Below are positions 45,140 through 53,278 of a stretch of DNA of 64,000 bases, in pieces; position 1 is the stretch's first letter; every line of letters starts with the position of its first letter. Made by a program: the position numbers and the translations under genes. The DNA is from Halarcobacter sp. Lineage in GTDB: Bacteria > Campylobacterota > Campylobacteria > Campylobacterales > Arcobacteraceae. A model generated the notes under the pieces. It saw only the letters and a program-made list of their open reading frames with translations. It ran no database searches and was not told where the DNA came from. The stretch spans positions 2,170,001 to 2,234,000 of the forward strand of contig NZ_OY780939.1 in the NCBI RefSeq assembly GCF_963675975.1, given 5' to 3'.

Positions 45140-46429
45140 CTATATAGAATCTACAATCTCTATTACTATTTTAGAAAGTTTGTTTATTGATTCTATTTCA
45201 ACTTTTTCTCTAGTAGAGTGGGGATTAAAAATATTTGGTCCTATTGAAGCTATTTTCATATTTGGAAATTTATCTTTAAAAATTGCACATTCAAGTCCAG
45301 CATGTATTGCTTCTAAACTTGCATTTTCATCATACTTTTTATATATCTCTAAAACTTGATTTGTAAACTCATTTACATCTGGTTTCCATGCTGGATATTT
45401 ACCTGCTGTTTTAACTTCAAAACCAAAAGATTCTAATAAAAGTTTTGTTTCTTTTTTGATTTTTTCTAGTTCAATATTTGACATAGATCTTGCACTTAAT
45501 TCTATCTCAATTTCATCAATATTTGTAGAGATTTTTGCTAAATTTATTGAGTTTAGAACAACATTTAATTCTTTGTCAAAACCTCTAACTCCATTTGCAA
45601 ATGTATAAATAAAATTAGTAATATCACTATTCCAAATATTTAAATGTTCGCTTTTTGTCTCAATTTTACTTATACAAATATTATCATGTACTTTTATTGA
45701 TGGATAATCTTTAAAGGCTATTATGGCTTTTACATTTACAGGAATAGAATTGATTCTTTCACCTCCATTTATGTCTAACAATAAACCCTTGTTTTCAGTT
45801 ACAAATTCTCCAATTAATTTTATACCATTTGGAACATTTTTATGAATATCAACACCACTGTGACCACCTGGTAATTTTGAAATTTCTACTTCATAAAGTT
45901 CATAGTTTTCTGTATTTTCAATGATTTTTTTAGAGCTATTTTTTGCAAAAATATCAACTCCCCCTGCACAACCTATACAGATTTCACCTTCCTCTTCACT
46001 ATCAATATTTAGCATATATGAAGCTTTTAGTTCTAACTCTAAATTGTTTGCACCTATAAGACCTATCTCTTCATCTGAGGTAAATAGATACTCACAATCA
46101 TAACCTTCAGACATTAACCAAAGCATATAAGAACAACCAATTCCATTGTCTGCTCCTAAAGTTGATTCAGCTGCTTTAAAAAAGCCATCTTCTTCAACTA
46201 TAGTTGGAACACAATTATCTTTTAAGCATACTATATCGTAGTGGTTTTGAATACATAGTTTTGCTTTTGAATTATCTTTTTTACATAATATATTGTTGTA
46301 GTTATCTACAAAGCAGTTGTAATCATATTTTTTAGCATAATTTTGGATATATTCTATAAATGGTTGATGAGTTCCACTACATCTAGGAATAGTAGTAATC
46401 TCTTTAAAAATCTCTATTATTTTATTCAC
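45140..46429 (-). CDS. pepD: Aminoacyl-histidine dipeptidase PepD-like (M20 family)
   Basis: Zinc dipeptidase of 429 residues. Landmarks: TTIPRCSGTHQPFIEYI, IQNHYDIVCLK (metal-binding His/Asp), TLGADNGIGC (second metal Asp), TSDEEIGLIGANNLE (catalytic Glu), LNIDSEEEGEICIGCAGG and GGHSGVDIH, with ECAIFKDKFP late. Cleaves dipeptides such as Xaa-His in the cytoplasm. It lies 7 bases before mlaE in the same direction, so it may share the mla transcript although unrelated in function. Confidence 0.88.
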   Translation of the reverse strand: MNKIIEIFKEITTIPRCSGTHQPFIEYIQNYAKKYDYNCFVDNYNNILCKKDNSKAKLCIQNHYDIVCLKDNCVPTIVEEDGFFKAAESTLGADNGIGCSYMLWLMSEGYDCEYLFTSDEEIGLIGANNLELELKASYMLNIDSEEEGEICIGCAGGVDIFAKNSSKKIIENTENYELYEVEISKLPGGHSGVDIHKNVPNGIKLIGEFVTENKGLLLDINGGERINSIPVNVKAIIAFKDYPSIKVHDNICISKIETKSEHLNIWNSDITNFIYTFANGVRGFDKELNVVLNSINLAKISTNIDEIEIELSARSMSNIELEKIKKETKLLLESFGFEVKTAGKYPAWKPDVNEFTNQVLEIYKKYDENASLEAIHAGLECAIFKDKFPNMKIASIGPNIFNPHSTREKVEIESINKLSKIVIEIVDSI

Positions 46430-46518
46430 AAATAACCTTTTTATAAAAATTATAACTAATTTTATTTAAATTTATATTTCCTAAGGGTTACATTTTAAGC
46501 TTTTATTTAATAGTTTTT

Positions 46519-46524
46519 TATAAT
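46519..46524 (+). promoter_or_regulatory. -10 box of the flavin reductase gene
   Basis: TATAAT after a T-run (GTTTTTTATAAT), 25 bases upstream of ATG 46550, with GGGAAA between. Confidence 0.5.
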
Positions 46525-46549
46525 ATATTCACTAAAAAAAGGGAAATTT

Positions 46550-47113
46550 ATGATACTTGATTATGCTGATGTAAATGATTTAAATAGATATAAAATTATG
46601 TCTGATACAGTTGTTCCTAGACCTATTGCTTGGATTGTAACAGAAGATGATGGAGTTATTAATGCTGCGCCATTTTCTTATTTTGTACCTTTATCTTCAA
46701 ATCCCCCTGTTGTTATTGTATCAATTGGTAAAAAGGAGGATGGAAGTGCAAAAGATACTCTTTTTAATATTAGAAAACATAAAAAAGCAACTATCTGTTT
46801 TGTAAACAAAGATAACTGTGATGATGTTAAAAACTGTGCTATGCCTTTAGGAAAAGATGAAAGTGAGATTAAAACTTATGAGATTGATGTTCAAAAGCCT
46901 TTAGATGATTTTCCTGCAATGATTGCTTCAACACAAACTGCTTTATTTTGTGAGTTTTATAAAGAGGTAGAATTGCCAGGTAAAACTACACCAATAATTT
47001 TAGAGATTAAAAAGCAGTTTATTGAAGATGGTAGATTAGATGAAAGATCTCATGTTCATGTGGATAATGTTGGTAGAAGTGGAGCCTTTTTTAAAGCAAT
47101 GGTTGATTTATAA
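46550..47113 (+). CDS. Flavin reductase-like domain protein
   Basis: FMN-binding split-barrel protein of 187 residues (Flavin_Reduct family). Landmarks: VPRPIAWIVTEDDGVINAAPFS, VSIGKKEDGSAKDTLFNIRK and a later FCEFYKEVELPG. It could reduce or bind FMN for a partner oxidoreductase or bind a flavin itself. It is monocistronic with its own -10 box and a strong terminator. The substrate or partner is unknown. Confidence 0.87.
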   Translation: MILDYADVNDLNRYKIMSDTVVPRPIAWIVTEDDGVINAAPFSYFVPLSSNPPVVIVSIGKKEDGSAKDTLFNIRKHKKATICFVNKDNCDDVKNCAMPLGKDESEIKTYEIDVQKPLDDFPAMIASTQTALFCEFYKEVELPGKTTPIILEIKKQFIEDGRLDERSHVHVDNVGRSGAFFKAMVDL

Positions 47114-47131
47114 TCTAAATATTTATAAAAA

Positions 47132-47160
47132 AAGTCTTGCATTTTTGCAAGACTTTTTTT
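47132..47160 (+). terminator. Intrinsic terminator after the flavin reductase gene
   Basis: AAGTCTTGCA (47132-47141), TTTT loop, TGCAAGACTT (47146-47155) and a run of T, a textbook 10-bp stem. An A-run precedes it, so it can also work in the opposite direction. Confidence 0.85.
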
Positions 47161-47219
47161 ATCTTTAAACGATTTCAAAATGTTATAACAAATTGAAAGT
47201 TATTTTAAGGTTTTTACTA

Positions 47220-47225
47220 TATAAT
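47220..47225 (+). promoter_or_regulatory. -10 box of the HTH-like gene
   Basis: TATAAT in ACTATATAATTACGG. Transcription would start near 47232, making the in-frame TTG 47233 leaderless and favouring ATG 47257 as start. Confidence 0.5.
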
Positions 47226-47256
47226 TACGGTCTTGAAAACGAAAAATAGGGGATTT

Positions 47257-47574
47257 ATGAGAATAACAATTACAGATAATGAATTTAATGCAATACAAAA
47301 AATATTACTTCAAAATGATATAACTTTATATAATCGAATAAATGAAGAGTTTAAAAAATCAGTATTATCTTGTACAAAAAAGAAAGTAAAAGCAACAGTT
47401 AAAGCAAACAATGTAAAAAGAAAAAAAAGTAAAAATGCGGTTGTTAATGCAGTAAATGTATTAAGATTAGAGAATAAAGATATTACAGTTTATAGTGTGG
47501 CTAAAACAGCAGAAATAAGTTATAACACAGCAAAAAAATATAAAGAATTTATATTAGCACAAAAAGCTTCTTAA
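47257..47574 (+). CDS. Small Lys-rich protein with HTH-like C-terminus
   Basis: A 105-residue basic protein of no family I recognise. N-terminal helices (DNEFNAIQKILLQND) are followed by a lysine cluster (TKKKVKATVKANNVKRKKSK). The C-terminal segment DITVYSVAKTAEISYNTAKK looks like a helix-turn-helix. It is probably DNA-binding. ATG 47257 is preceded by GGGGATTT; an in-frame TTG at 47233 is disfavoured by the -10 position. Convergent with the dCache chemoreceptor gene. Confidence 0.6.
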   Translation: MRITITDNEFNAIQKILLQNDITLYNRINEEFKKSVLSCTKKKVKATVKANNVKRKKSKNAVVNAVNVLRLENKDITVYSVAKTAEISYNTAKKYKEFILAQKAS

Positions 47575-47599
47575 AATAAGCAGAAGCTTTAAAGCTTCT
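47563..47599. terminator. Alternative hairpins between convergent genes
   Basis: AAAGCTTCT (47563-47571), AGAAGCTTT (47582-47590) and AAAGCTTCT (47591-47599). The middle copy can pair with either flank. The first pairing lies in the HTH-gene end; the second forms a perfect 18-bp palindrome. It probably stops both convergent transcripts. Confidence 0.55.
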
Positions 47600-47606
47600 A
47601 CTCATA

Positions 47607-49877
47607 TTAACTATTTTTCCCATCAAATTCATTGATATTAACATTTTTTACAACATCTAATGCAATATTGTTAGTTCCTTTTGCAATATCATTTGTTTGA
47701 TCTGCAATTGCAGCATTTTCTTGAGTAAATTTATCTAATTGATTCATTGCATCAGCAATTTGTGTCATACCTAAATTTTGCTCTTTAGCAGCATTTGATA
47801 CATCTTCAATTAGATTATTTGTTGTAGAGATTTTTTCTTCTAAACTACTAAAACCTTCAATCATTTTAGTACTAATTATTTTACCGTTGTTTGCTCTAGT
47901 TGTAGCATTTTCAACTAAGTCTTTAATCTCTTTAGCAGCTTCAGCTGATCTAGCTGCAAGATTTCTTACTTCTTGTGCAACAACAGCAAATCCTTTTCCA
48001 GCTTCACCAGCAGTTGCTGCTTCAACAGCTGCATTTAGTGATAGAATATTTGTTTGGAATGCAATTTGATCAATAACAGAGATAGCTTCATTGATATTAA
48101 TTACTGTTTCATTTATCTCATCCATAGCTTTAACTGTATCGTTTGCAAGATTTTTACCTGTGATTGCAGAATCTTTAGTTTCATTAGAGATATTTTGCAT
48201 CTCTTGAGCTTTTACACTTGTATGTTGAATATTACCTGTGATCTCATCAATTGAAGCGGCAGTTTCTTCTAAAGAAGCAGCTTGTGACGTTGCATTTTTA
48301 CTTAATGTTTGAACATTTTGTGTTAACTCATCAGAACTTTTTTGAAGATTTATACCATCTCTTTGACTATCTTGTAACATTTGAGTCATCATGTTATTCA
48401 TCTCAATTAATTCTTGACCAATTTTTCCTGATGTTTCTTTGTTTAGTTTAGCAGTAAAGTCTCTTTGTGTATATTTACTTAATACATCACTAATTTTATT
48501 GATATCTTTTCCTACTAAAGATTCTAAGTTTTCAAGCATATCATTTAAAAGTTTTTTTAATTCATTTAATGAATCAGTAGATGTATTTTCCATAATTCTT
48601 TTATCTAAATAACCTTTACTCACATTATTTACAACATTTTTTACATTTTCAATAAGATGGTTATCTTCATCAATACTTTTTGATATTTTTATAATATTAT
48701 CATTGATGTTTTTTGCCATTTGTCCAAATTCATCATTTGAGATTAAATCAATTTGTTTTGTTGTAGAGGCTTCTTTATTTAAATATAAAAAGAATGATTT
48801 AAGACCATCTGTTATAACTGTAAGGTTTGATTTAAGTTGCTTAACACTTATAAAAATCGTAATTCCTACAATTAAAATACCAAGAATTGCAGCTATAATT
48901 GAAAAGTTTCTAATGAAATTTGCAAGTGATAAATATTCATCAACAGGTGCATTGATAAATATAGACCAGTTAACATCTGCTTTACTAATTTTAAATGGTT
49001 TAACATAGTTATATGTTTCTAATCCTGTAGTATATGATTTTTTTACAAAAGTATAATCTTTTGACTTTTTAACACTCTCTAAAGCATTCTTATACTCTTT
49101 ATCATTTTTAGTTACTTCTGATACTTTCTTAGAAATTAACTTTTTGTCAGGGTGTCCAACAATAGTTCCATAATTATCTACAATAAAAGCATATCCATTA
49201 TCATAAACTTTAATAGATTTTGCAAGTTCTCCAAATGTATCTAATGCAATTTCAGCACCAATTACACCAGCATACTTTCCATCTTTATATAATGGTATAG
49301 CAACAGTATTCATTAGTGTATCAACTCCTGCTATAGGGTACACGTAAGGTGCCGTAATAAACTCCTTATTTGCTTCTTTTGGTCCTTTTATCCAACCGTT
49401 TTCTTCATTGTATTCTGCTCCAGTTTGAATAATAATACCATCTTTAGACCGTGTTACATATGGGCTAAAGACACCTGCTTTATCATACCAACTATCAGGA
49501 TTAGTGTTATTTTCAGTTTTCTTATTAAAAAGAAGTGTTCCATCTCTCATAGACCACCAAAGACCAAGTATTTGATCATTATCTTTTAAGATAGATGTTA
49601 ATAAAGCGATTGTCTCTTTTTCATCAAGTTTCTTTTCATGATTTATAGCTTCTTGATATTTAGACCACAATGTTTTTACAACAGTTACAGATAAATCCAA
49701 GTTTCCTTGTATTCTTGTAGCATAACTATTAGCCATCTCTTTTACATAAGCCTGCGCCCCAGATTGTGCAGTTTCATAAGAATATTTTGAGATAAAAAAT
49801 ATAGTAACAATAAATACTATAGTAGTAGCCCCTAATATTCTTACAAGTAGTTTATTTCCAAAACTTGAACTTTTCAT
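47607..49877 (-). CDS. Methyl-accepting chemotaxis protein with dCache_1 sensor
   Basis: Chemoreceptor of about 756 residues. TM1 is at about 12-32. A periplasmic dCache_1 domain (about 40-310; [55 protein letters not shown]) is followed by TM2 at about 325-345, HAMP and signalling helices, with hairpin tip [20 protein letters not shown]. dCache_1 receptors in this group bind amino acids or other small ligands; the ligand here is unknown. Start 49877 is chosen over ATG 49883 because GGGAG lies 6 bases ahead of it. Confidence 0.92.
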   Translation of the reverse strand: MKSSSFGNKLLVRILGATTIVFIVTIFFISKYSYETAQSGAQAYVKEMANSYATRIQGNLDLSVTVVKTLWSKYQEAINHEKKLDEKETIALLTSILKDNDQILGLWWSMRDGTLLFNKKTENNTNPDSWYDKAGVFSPYVTRSKDGIIIQTGAEYNEENGWIKGPKEANKEFITAPYVYPIAGVDTLMNTVAIPLYKDGKYAGVIGAEIALDTFGELAKSIKVYDNGYAFIVDNYGTIVGHPDKKLISKKVSEVTKNDKEYKNALESVKKSKDYTFVKKSYTTGLETYNYVKPFKISKADVNWSIFINAPVDEYLSLANFIRNFSIIAAILGILIVGITIFISVKQLKSNLTVITDGLKSFFLYLNKEASTTKQIDLISNDEFGQMAKNINDNIIKISKSIDEDNHLIENVKNVVNNVSKGYLDKRIMENTSTDSLNELKKLLNDMLENLESLVGKDINKISDVLSKYTQRDFTAKLNKETSGKIGQELIEMNNMMTQMLQDSQRDGINLQKSSDELTQNVQTLSKNATSQAASLEETAASIDEITGNIQHTSVKAQEMQNISNETKDSAITGKNLANDTVKAMDEINETVININEAISVIDQIAFQTNILSLNAAVEAATAGEAGKGFAVVAQEVRNLAARSAEAAKEIKDLVENATTRANNGKIISTKMIEGFSSLEEKISTTNNLIEDVSNAAKEQNLGMTQIADAMNQLDKFTQENAAIADQTNDIAKGTNNIALDVVKNVNINEFDGKNS

Positions 49878-49979
49878 CACCATCTCCCAATTTAGATAGT
49901 ATCATCATATCTTAAAATGGTATCAGAAAAGTTTCAATTATTAGTTTTTTTAATACTTTTATATCTTTTTTATGTTTAA

Positions 49980-50822
49980 TTATTCAACAGTTTGATGTAA
50001 TTTACTACATCTTGAAAGATGAATATCAATTCCTGACATATCTTTTTTAATATCTTCAAAAGAGTGAAAGTGTGCATCATACACATAAACAAAGATTTCA
50101 TCTCCTTGTTTTAGAAAATTGTGTTTTCCAAAATCAGCATAAGCTGTTGCCCCTGCTGCAATTAATAATCCCTTATAGTTATTTAATTTTTCTAAATATT
50201 GAGGTAACCCTTCAAGTGGTCCCATCTCTGGTTGATTATTAAATTGATCAATCATCCAATTTTTTAATTGCTCAAAAAAGTAAGAATACGATTTTACTGC
50301 ACTAATTGTTCCATAGTTTTTAAGTACACCATCTCTTCTAATAAATGAAGCTATATGGTACTTATTCAAGATACCTTTTTCTGTAAAATCATCAATTTTA
50401 ATAAAATCTGGTGAAATACCTTTTGAGTTTTTGCCCCAGTTCTTTTTAGTACTTAGTTTTCTTCCATCTTGAACTCTACTAGAACAATCATTAAATGCTC
50501 CAAAATACTTTGGTATTAAATCTATTAGTTTTCCATCATCATATACAAAATCACAAAGTAGTGCAACTTCTGCTTCAACTTGTAATTTTTCTAAATTGTT
50601 ATAGTTTATTTTATCTGTAGAGTAGGGTAAGTTTCCTAAATGAGATTCATCTTCTGGAATATAAAAAGGGAATAAACCTTTTGGCGCATTTTGTTCTTTT
50701 GTTTGAATAACTGAAAATTCGTCTGCTTCTCCCGCTTCACCAAGGTGTCCTGCAAAATTTCCTGCAACACCAAATCCTAAATAATCTTTTAATTCATCTG
50801 TTTTTATATTATATTTTTCCAT
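49980..50822 (-). CDS. Fumarylacetoacetase-like fold protein (DUF5718-like)
   Basis: A 280-residue soluble protein. KLQVEAEVALLCDFVYDDGK, FGAFNDCSSRV and GKNSKGISPDFIKIDD resemble the metal-binding core of FAH-family hydrolases/decarboxylases; a GLLIAAGATAYADFGKHNF segment follows. It matches what I recall as DUF5718. The reaction is unknown. It lies in front of the lyase operon in the same direction but with a 259-base gap, so it may be separate. In that gap nothing but a 24-codon short frame with a good ribosome site (50937-51011, minus) and an imperfect palindrome (51031-51056) can be seen. Confidence 0.65.
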   Translation of the reverse strand: MEKYNIKTDELKDYLGFGVAGNFAGHLGEAGEADEFSVIQTKEQNAPKGLFPFYIPEDESHLGNLPYSTDKINYNNLEKLQVEAEVALLCDFVYDDGKLIDLIPKYFGAFNDCSSRVQDGRKLSTKKNWGKNSKGISPDFIKIDDFTEKGILNKYHIASFIRRDGVLKNYGTISAVKSYSYFFEQLKNWMIDQFNNQPEMGPLEGLPQYLEKLNNYKGLLIAAGATAYADFGKHNFLKQGDEIFVYVYDAHFHSFEDIKKDMSGIDIHLSRCSKLHQTVE

Positions 50823-51081
50823 TTTATTTGCCTTTAATTATAAATAATTTTGACAATAAGTTTTTTTAATTTTAGTGTGATTATTTATTTGAGTGAGAAT
50901 TTGTTTGAAGTTTATTGTGTAGTTAAGCTCTATTGTCTATAAAAATCTACCGCGGTATAAACTCTTCTCACTGTAGTTGGCGACGAGCATAAATAGTGTG
51001 TTTTTCATCATTTTTCCTTTTACTTTTTTTCAAGAGAGAAGCATACTCCTCTCTTGCAAAAATAAAACTTAAGATTTTAAA

Positions 51082-52065
51082 CTAAGAAAAAAATCTTTTT
51101 TCTGTTTCATCTAATAGTTTAGCCCCTGAGAATTTTCCTCTTTGAACTAACTCCCAAAAATATCTATATGTAGCTCTGTCATGTAACTCACCATCATATT
51201 GGATTGGTCCCCATTCTGCATCTTGAGCTGCAAGTAGGATATTTTGTGCAGCTTCTAATTCTGTAAAGTCTGGTTTCATTGCATCAACGATTGCTTGTAC
51301 TTGTGTTGGGTAAATTGACCACATTCTCATAAATCCAAACTCATTTCTAGCTCTTTCCGCATCTTTATATGTTTGGTAAGGATTTTTTAAATCCAATGTA
51401 ACATTATGACAAGGAATAACATGATTTTGGATTGCTGCTTGACAAACTTTTGCTTTAGCTGCTCCAATTAATCTGTGTTCAAACTGTCCTGGACTTCTCA
51501 TATTAATCGCTGGAATTGCACCTTGGTAACCTGATACAAAGTCCATAAGACCAAAATCTAAAACTTGTAACCAAGGTAAAGTAGCAATTTTTTCTACATC
51601 TTGTAATGCTCCATGCGTTTCAATTAAGATATGAATTGGAATCTCTCTACTAATACCTGCTTTTTTAGCAACCTCTTGAATATATTCAATTTGAGTTTTT
51701 ACATCTTCATAAGAAGTTGATTTAGGTAAAGTTATATATGCTAATTTTTCACCAGCACCTGGAACTAAAATATCAACATCTTGTTTCCAATCAGGATGTG
51801 AGAAATCGTGAATTCTAGTTCCAGCCATACCATATGGATTATCTTCAGAATTTACAACTCTTACAATCATTTCAGCATGTTCAACCTCTTTACCAGTTTC
51901 TGCTCCATCTTCGCAGTCACAAGTAATATCAAAAACAGGACCAAGCTTTCTTTGCATATCAAAACCTTTTTTGATAAGTTTTTCACTTCCTGCAAAGTGC
52001 TCACAAGTTGGTATAATTGGTAAACTTTTACCAGATTCAAATAGTGCTTCATTTGGGTGTGTCAT
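51082..52065 (-). CDS. CitE/HpcH-type CoA ester lyase (malyl-CoA/methylmalyl-CoA lyase-like)
   Basis: TIM-barrel lyase of the HpcH/HpaI-CitE superfamily, 327 residues. Landmarks: CEHFAGSEKLIKKG, FDITCDCEDGAETG, GTRIHDFSHPDWKQDVD, LAYITLPKS, IHILIETHGAL and FGLMDFVSGYQGAIP. This subfamily, also known from Betaproteobacteria, sits in clusters with a MaoC hydratase. Expected chemistry is retro-Claisen/aldol cleavage of a 3-hydroxyacyl-CoA, such as malyl-CoA or methylmalyl-CoA, to glyoxylate and acyl-CoA. GAAGGA precedes ATG 52065. It is the last gene of the operon, with hairpins in the 144-base gap ahead of it. Confidence 0.82.
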   Translation of the reverse strand: MTHPNEALFESGKSLPIIPTCEHFAGSEKLIKKGFDMQRKLGPVFDITCDCEDGAETGKEVEHAEMIVRVVNSEDNPYGMAGTRIHDFSHPDWKQDVDILVPGAGEKLAYITLPKSTSYEDVKTQIEYIQEVAKKAGISREIPIHILIETHGALQDVEKIATLPWLQVLDFGLMDFVSGYQGAIPAINMRSPGQFEHRLIGAAKAKVCQAAIQNHVIPCHNVTLDLKNPYQTYKDAERARNEFGFMRMWSIYPTQVQAIVDAMKPDFTELEAAQNILLAAQDAEWGPIQYDGELHDRATYRYFWELVQRGKFSGAKLLDETEKRFFS

Positions 52066-52087
52066 AATATATCCTTCTTAAAATTTT

Positions 52088-52112
52088 GGTTCCCAAATTT
52101 TAAAAGGGAACC
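52088..52112. terminator. Intra-operon hairpin ahead of the lyase gene
   Basis: GGTTCCC (52088-52094) and GGGAACC (52106-52112) form a stem; TTTTTTT follows on the plus strand and AAAATTTT on the minus strand. A second hairpin (AGAGTAAC/GTTACTCT, 52181-52198) lies nearby, just after the MaoC stop. On the minus strand these may attenuate or protect the mRNA between the two genes rather than end it. No plus-strand gene needs a terminator here. Confidence 0.4.
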
Positions 52113-52209
52113 TTTTTTTGTTCTTTGTCTACTTTTTAACGCAATTTGTAAAAAATTGCTAAAAGTAGCAAAACCTAAAGAGAGTAACGAGTTACTCTTA
52201 CCTTATAAC

Positions 52210-53268
52210 TTACTTTTTAGTTTTATTTTTTGGAATGATTACAGTGTAATCTAAATCAAGTACTACATTTTTTAAGTACTTACCATCTTCATCTTTTGGA
52301 TTACTTATCTCTTCAGATTTTTGATTTTTAACAGCTACTGTTCTTAATCTTAATAATCCAATATCATCTCTTTTATGATCAATTGTATCAATCACTTCAG
52401 TATAAGCATAAATTGTATCTCCTGCATATGTAGGATTACAGTGAGCTCCACTGTTTATTGCATACATCCATTGGGCATTTTGTAAGCCATTAAATGAGAT
52501 TGCTCTTGCAATTGAGATAATAATCCCACCATACATCAATCTTTCACCCATAGGTGTAGATTTCATCATATGGTCATTGAAGTGTACTTTTGCATTGTTT
52601 TGATACAATTTTGTTGCTAAAGTATGATCACTGTTATCTATAGTAATACCTTCAGGGTGATTTAGTCTCTCACCTTTTTCATAATCTTCAAAAAAGTATT
52701 TACCACCTGTTGCATCTGTATCAACCATGTTTATTATTGGTATATTGATATTATCACTAATAGGTGTAGATTCTTTGAATGTTGGAATCTCTTTAATACC
52801 TGTTAATGTTGTTTTATCTTTTTTATGAACCATAACCCATCTTTTGAAGTTTAAAACTTCAGCTCCATTTTGGTTCAAACCAATAGAGTGTACATATACA
52901 ACTCCACTTTTACCATTTGAGTTCTCTTTTAATCCAATAACTGTTGATGTCATAGAAACTGTGTCACCAACATATACTGGATTTGGAAAACTAATCTCTG
53001 CATATCCTAAGTTTGCAATAGCATTTAAAGATATATCTTGTACAGATTTACCAAATGTCAAATGAAACATTAATACATCATCAATTGGTCTTTTATCATA
53101 ACCCATTTGTGTTGCTACTACATCTGAAGAGTGTAGGGCAAATCTAGAACCAGTGAAAGCGATGTATAAAGACACATCTCCTTCACTTATTGTTCTAGGA
53201 AGTGGGTGAATAATCTCTTGACCAATTGAAAAGTCTTCAAAAAAATTACCTATATTTATTTTTGACAC
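52210..53268 (-). CDS. mch: Mesaconyl-CoA hydratase-like MaoC double hot-dog protein
   Basis: A 352-residue double hot-dog hydratase/dehydratase. FFEDFSIGQEIIHPLPRTIS, GDVSLYIAFTGSRFALHSSD, DDVLMFHLTFGKSVQDISLN and IANLGYAEI match the mesaconyl-CoA hydratase (Mch) pattern; the second half repeats the fold with MMKSTPMGERLMYGG. Mch interconverts mesaconyl-CoA and beta-methylmalyl-CoA in the 3-hydroxypropionate cycle and ethylmalonyl-CoA pathway. GTG 53268 is chosen because AAGGAG lies 6 bases ahead; an in-frame TTG 53289 is less likely. It follows the fusion gene by 10 bases. The exact substrate is inferred. Confidence 0.82.
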   Translation of the reverse strand: MSKINIGNFFEDFSIGQEIIHPLPRTISEGDVSLYIAFTGSRFALHSSDVVATQMGYDKRPIDDVLMFHLTFGKSVQDISLNAIANLGYAEISFPNPVYVGDTVSMTSTVIGLKENSNGKSGVVYVHSIGLNQNGAEVLNFKRWVMVHKKDKTTLTGIKEIPTFKESTPISDNINIPIINMVDTDATGGKYFFEDYEKGERLNHPEGITIDNSDHTLATKLYQNNAKVHFNDHMMKSTPMGERLMYGGIIISIARAISFNGLQNAQWMYAINSGAHCNPTYAGDTIYAYTEVIDTIDHKRDDIGLLRLRTVAVKNQKSEEISNPKDEDGKYLKNVVLDLDYTVIIPKNKTKK

Positions 53269-53278
53269 TTTATTCTCC

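Noticed and set aside
51031-51056. Intrinsic terminator after the lyase gene
   Set aside because: The AAGAGAG/CTCTCTT stem is imperfect and no T-run follows on either strand.
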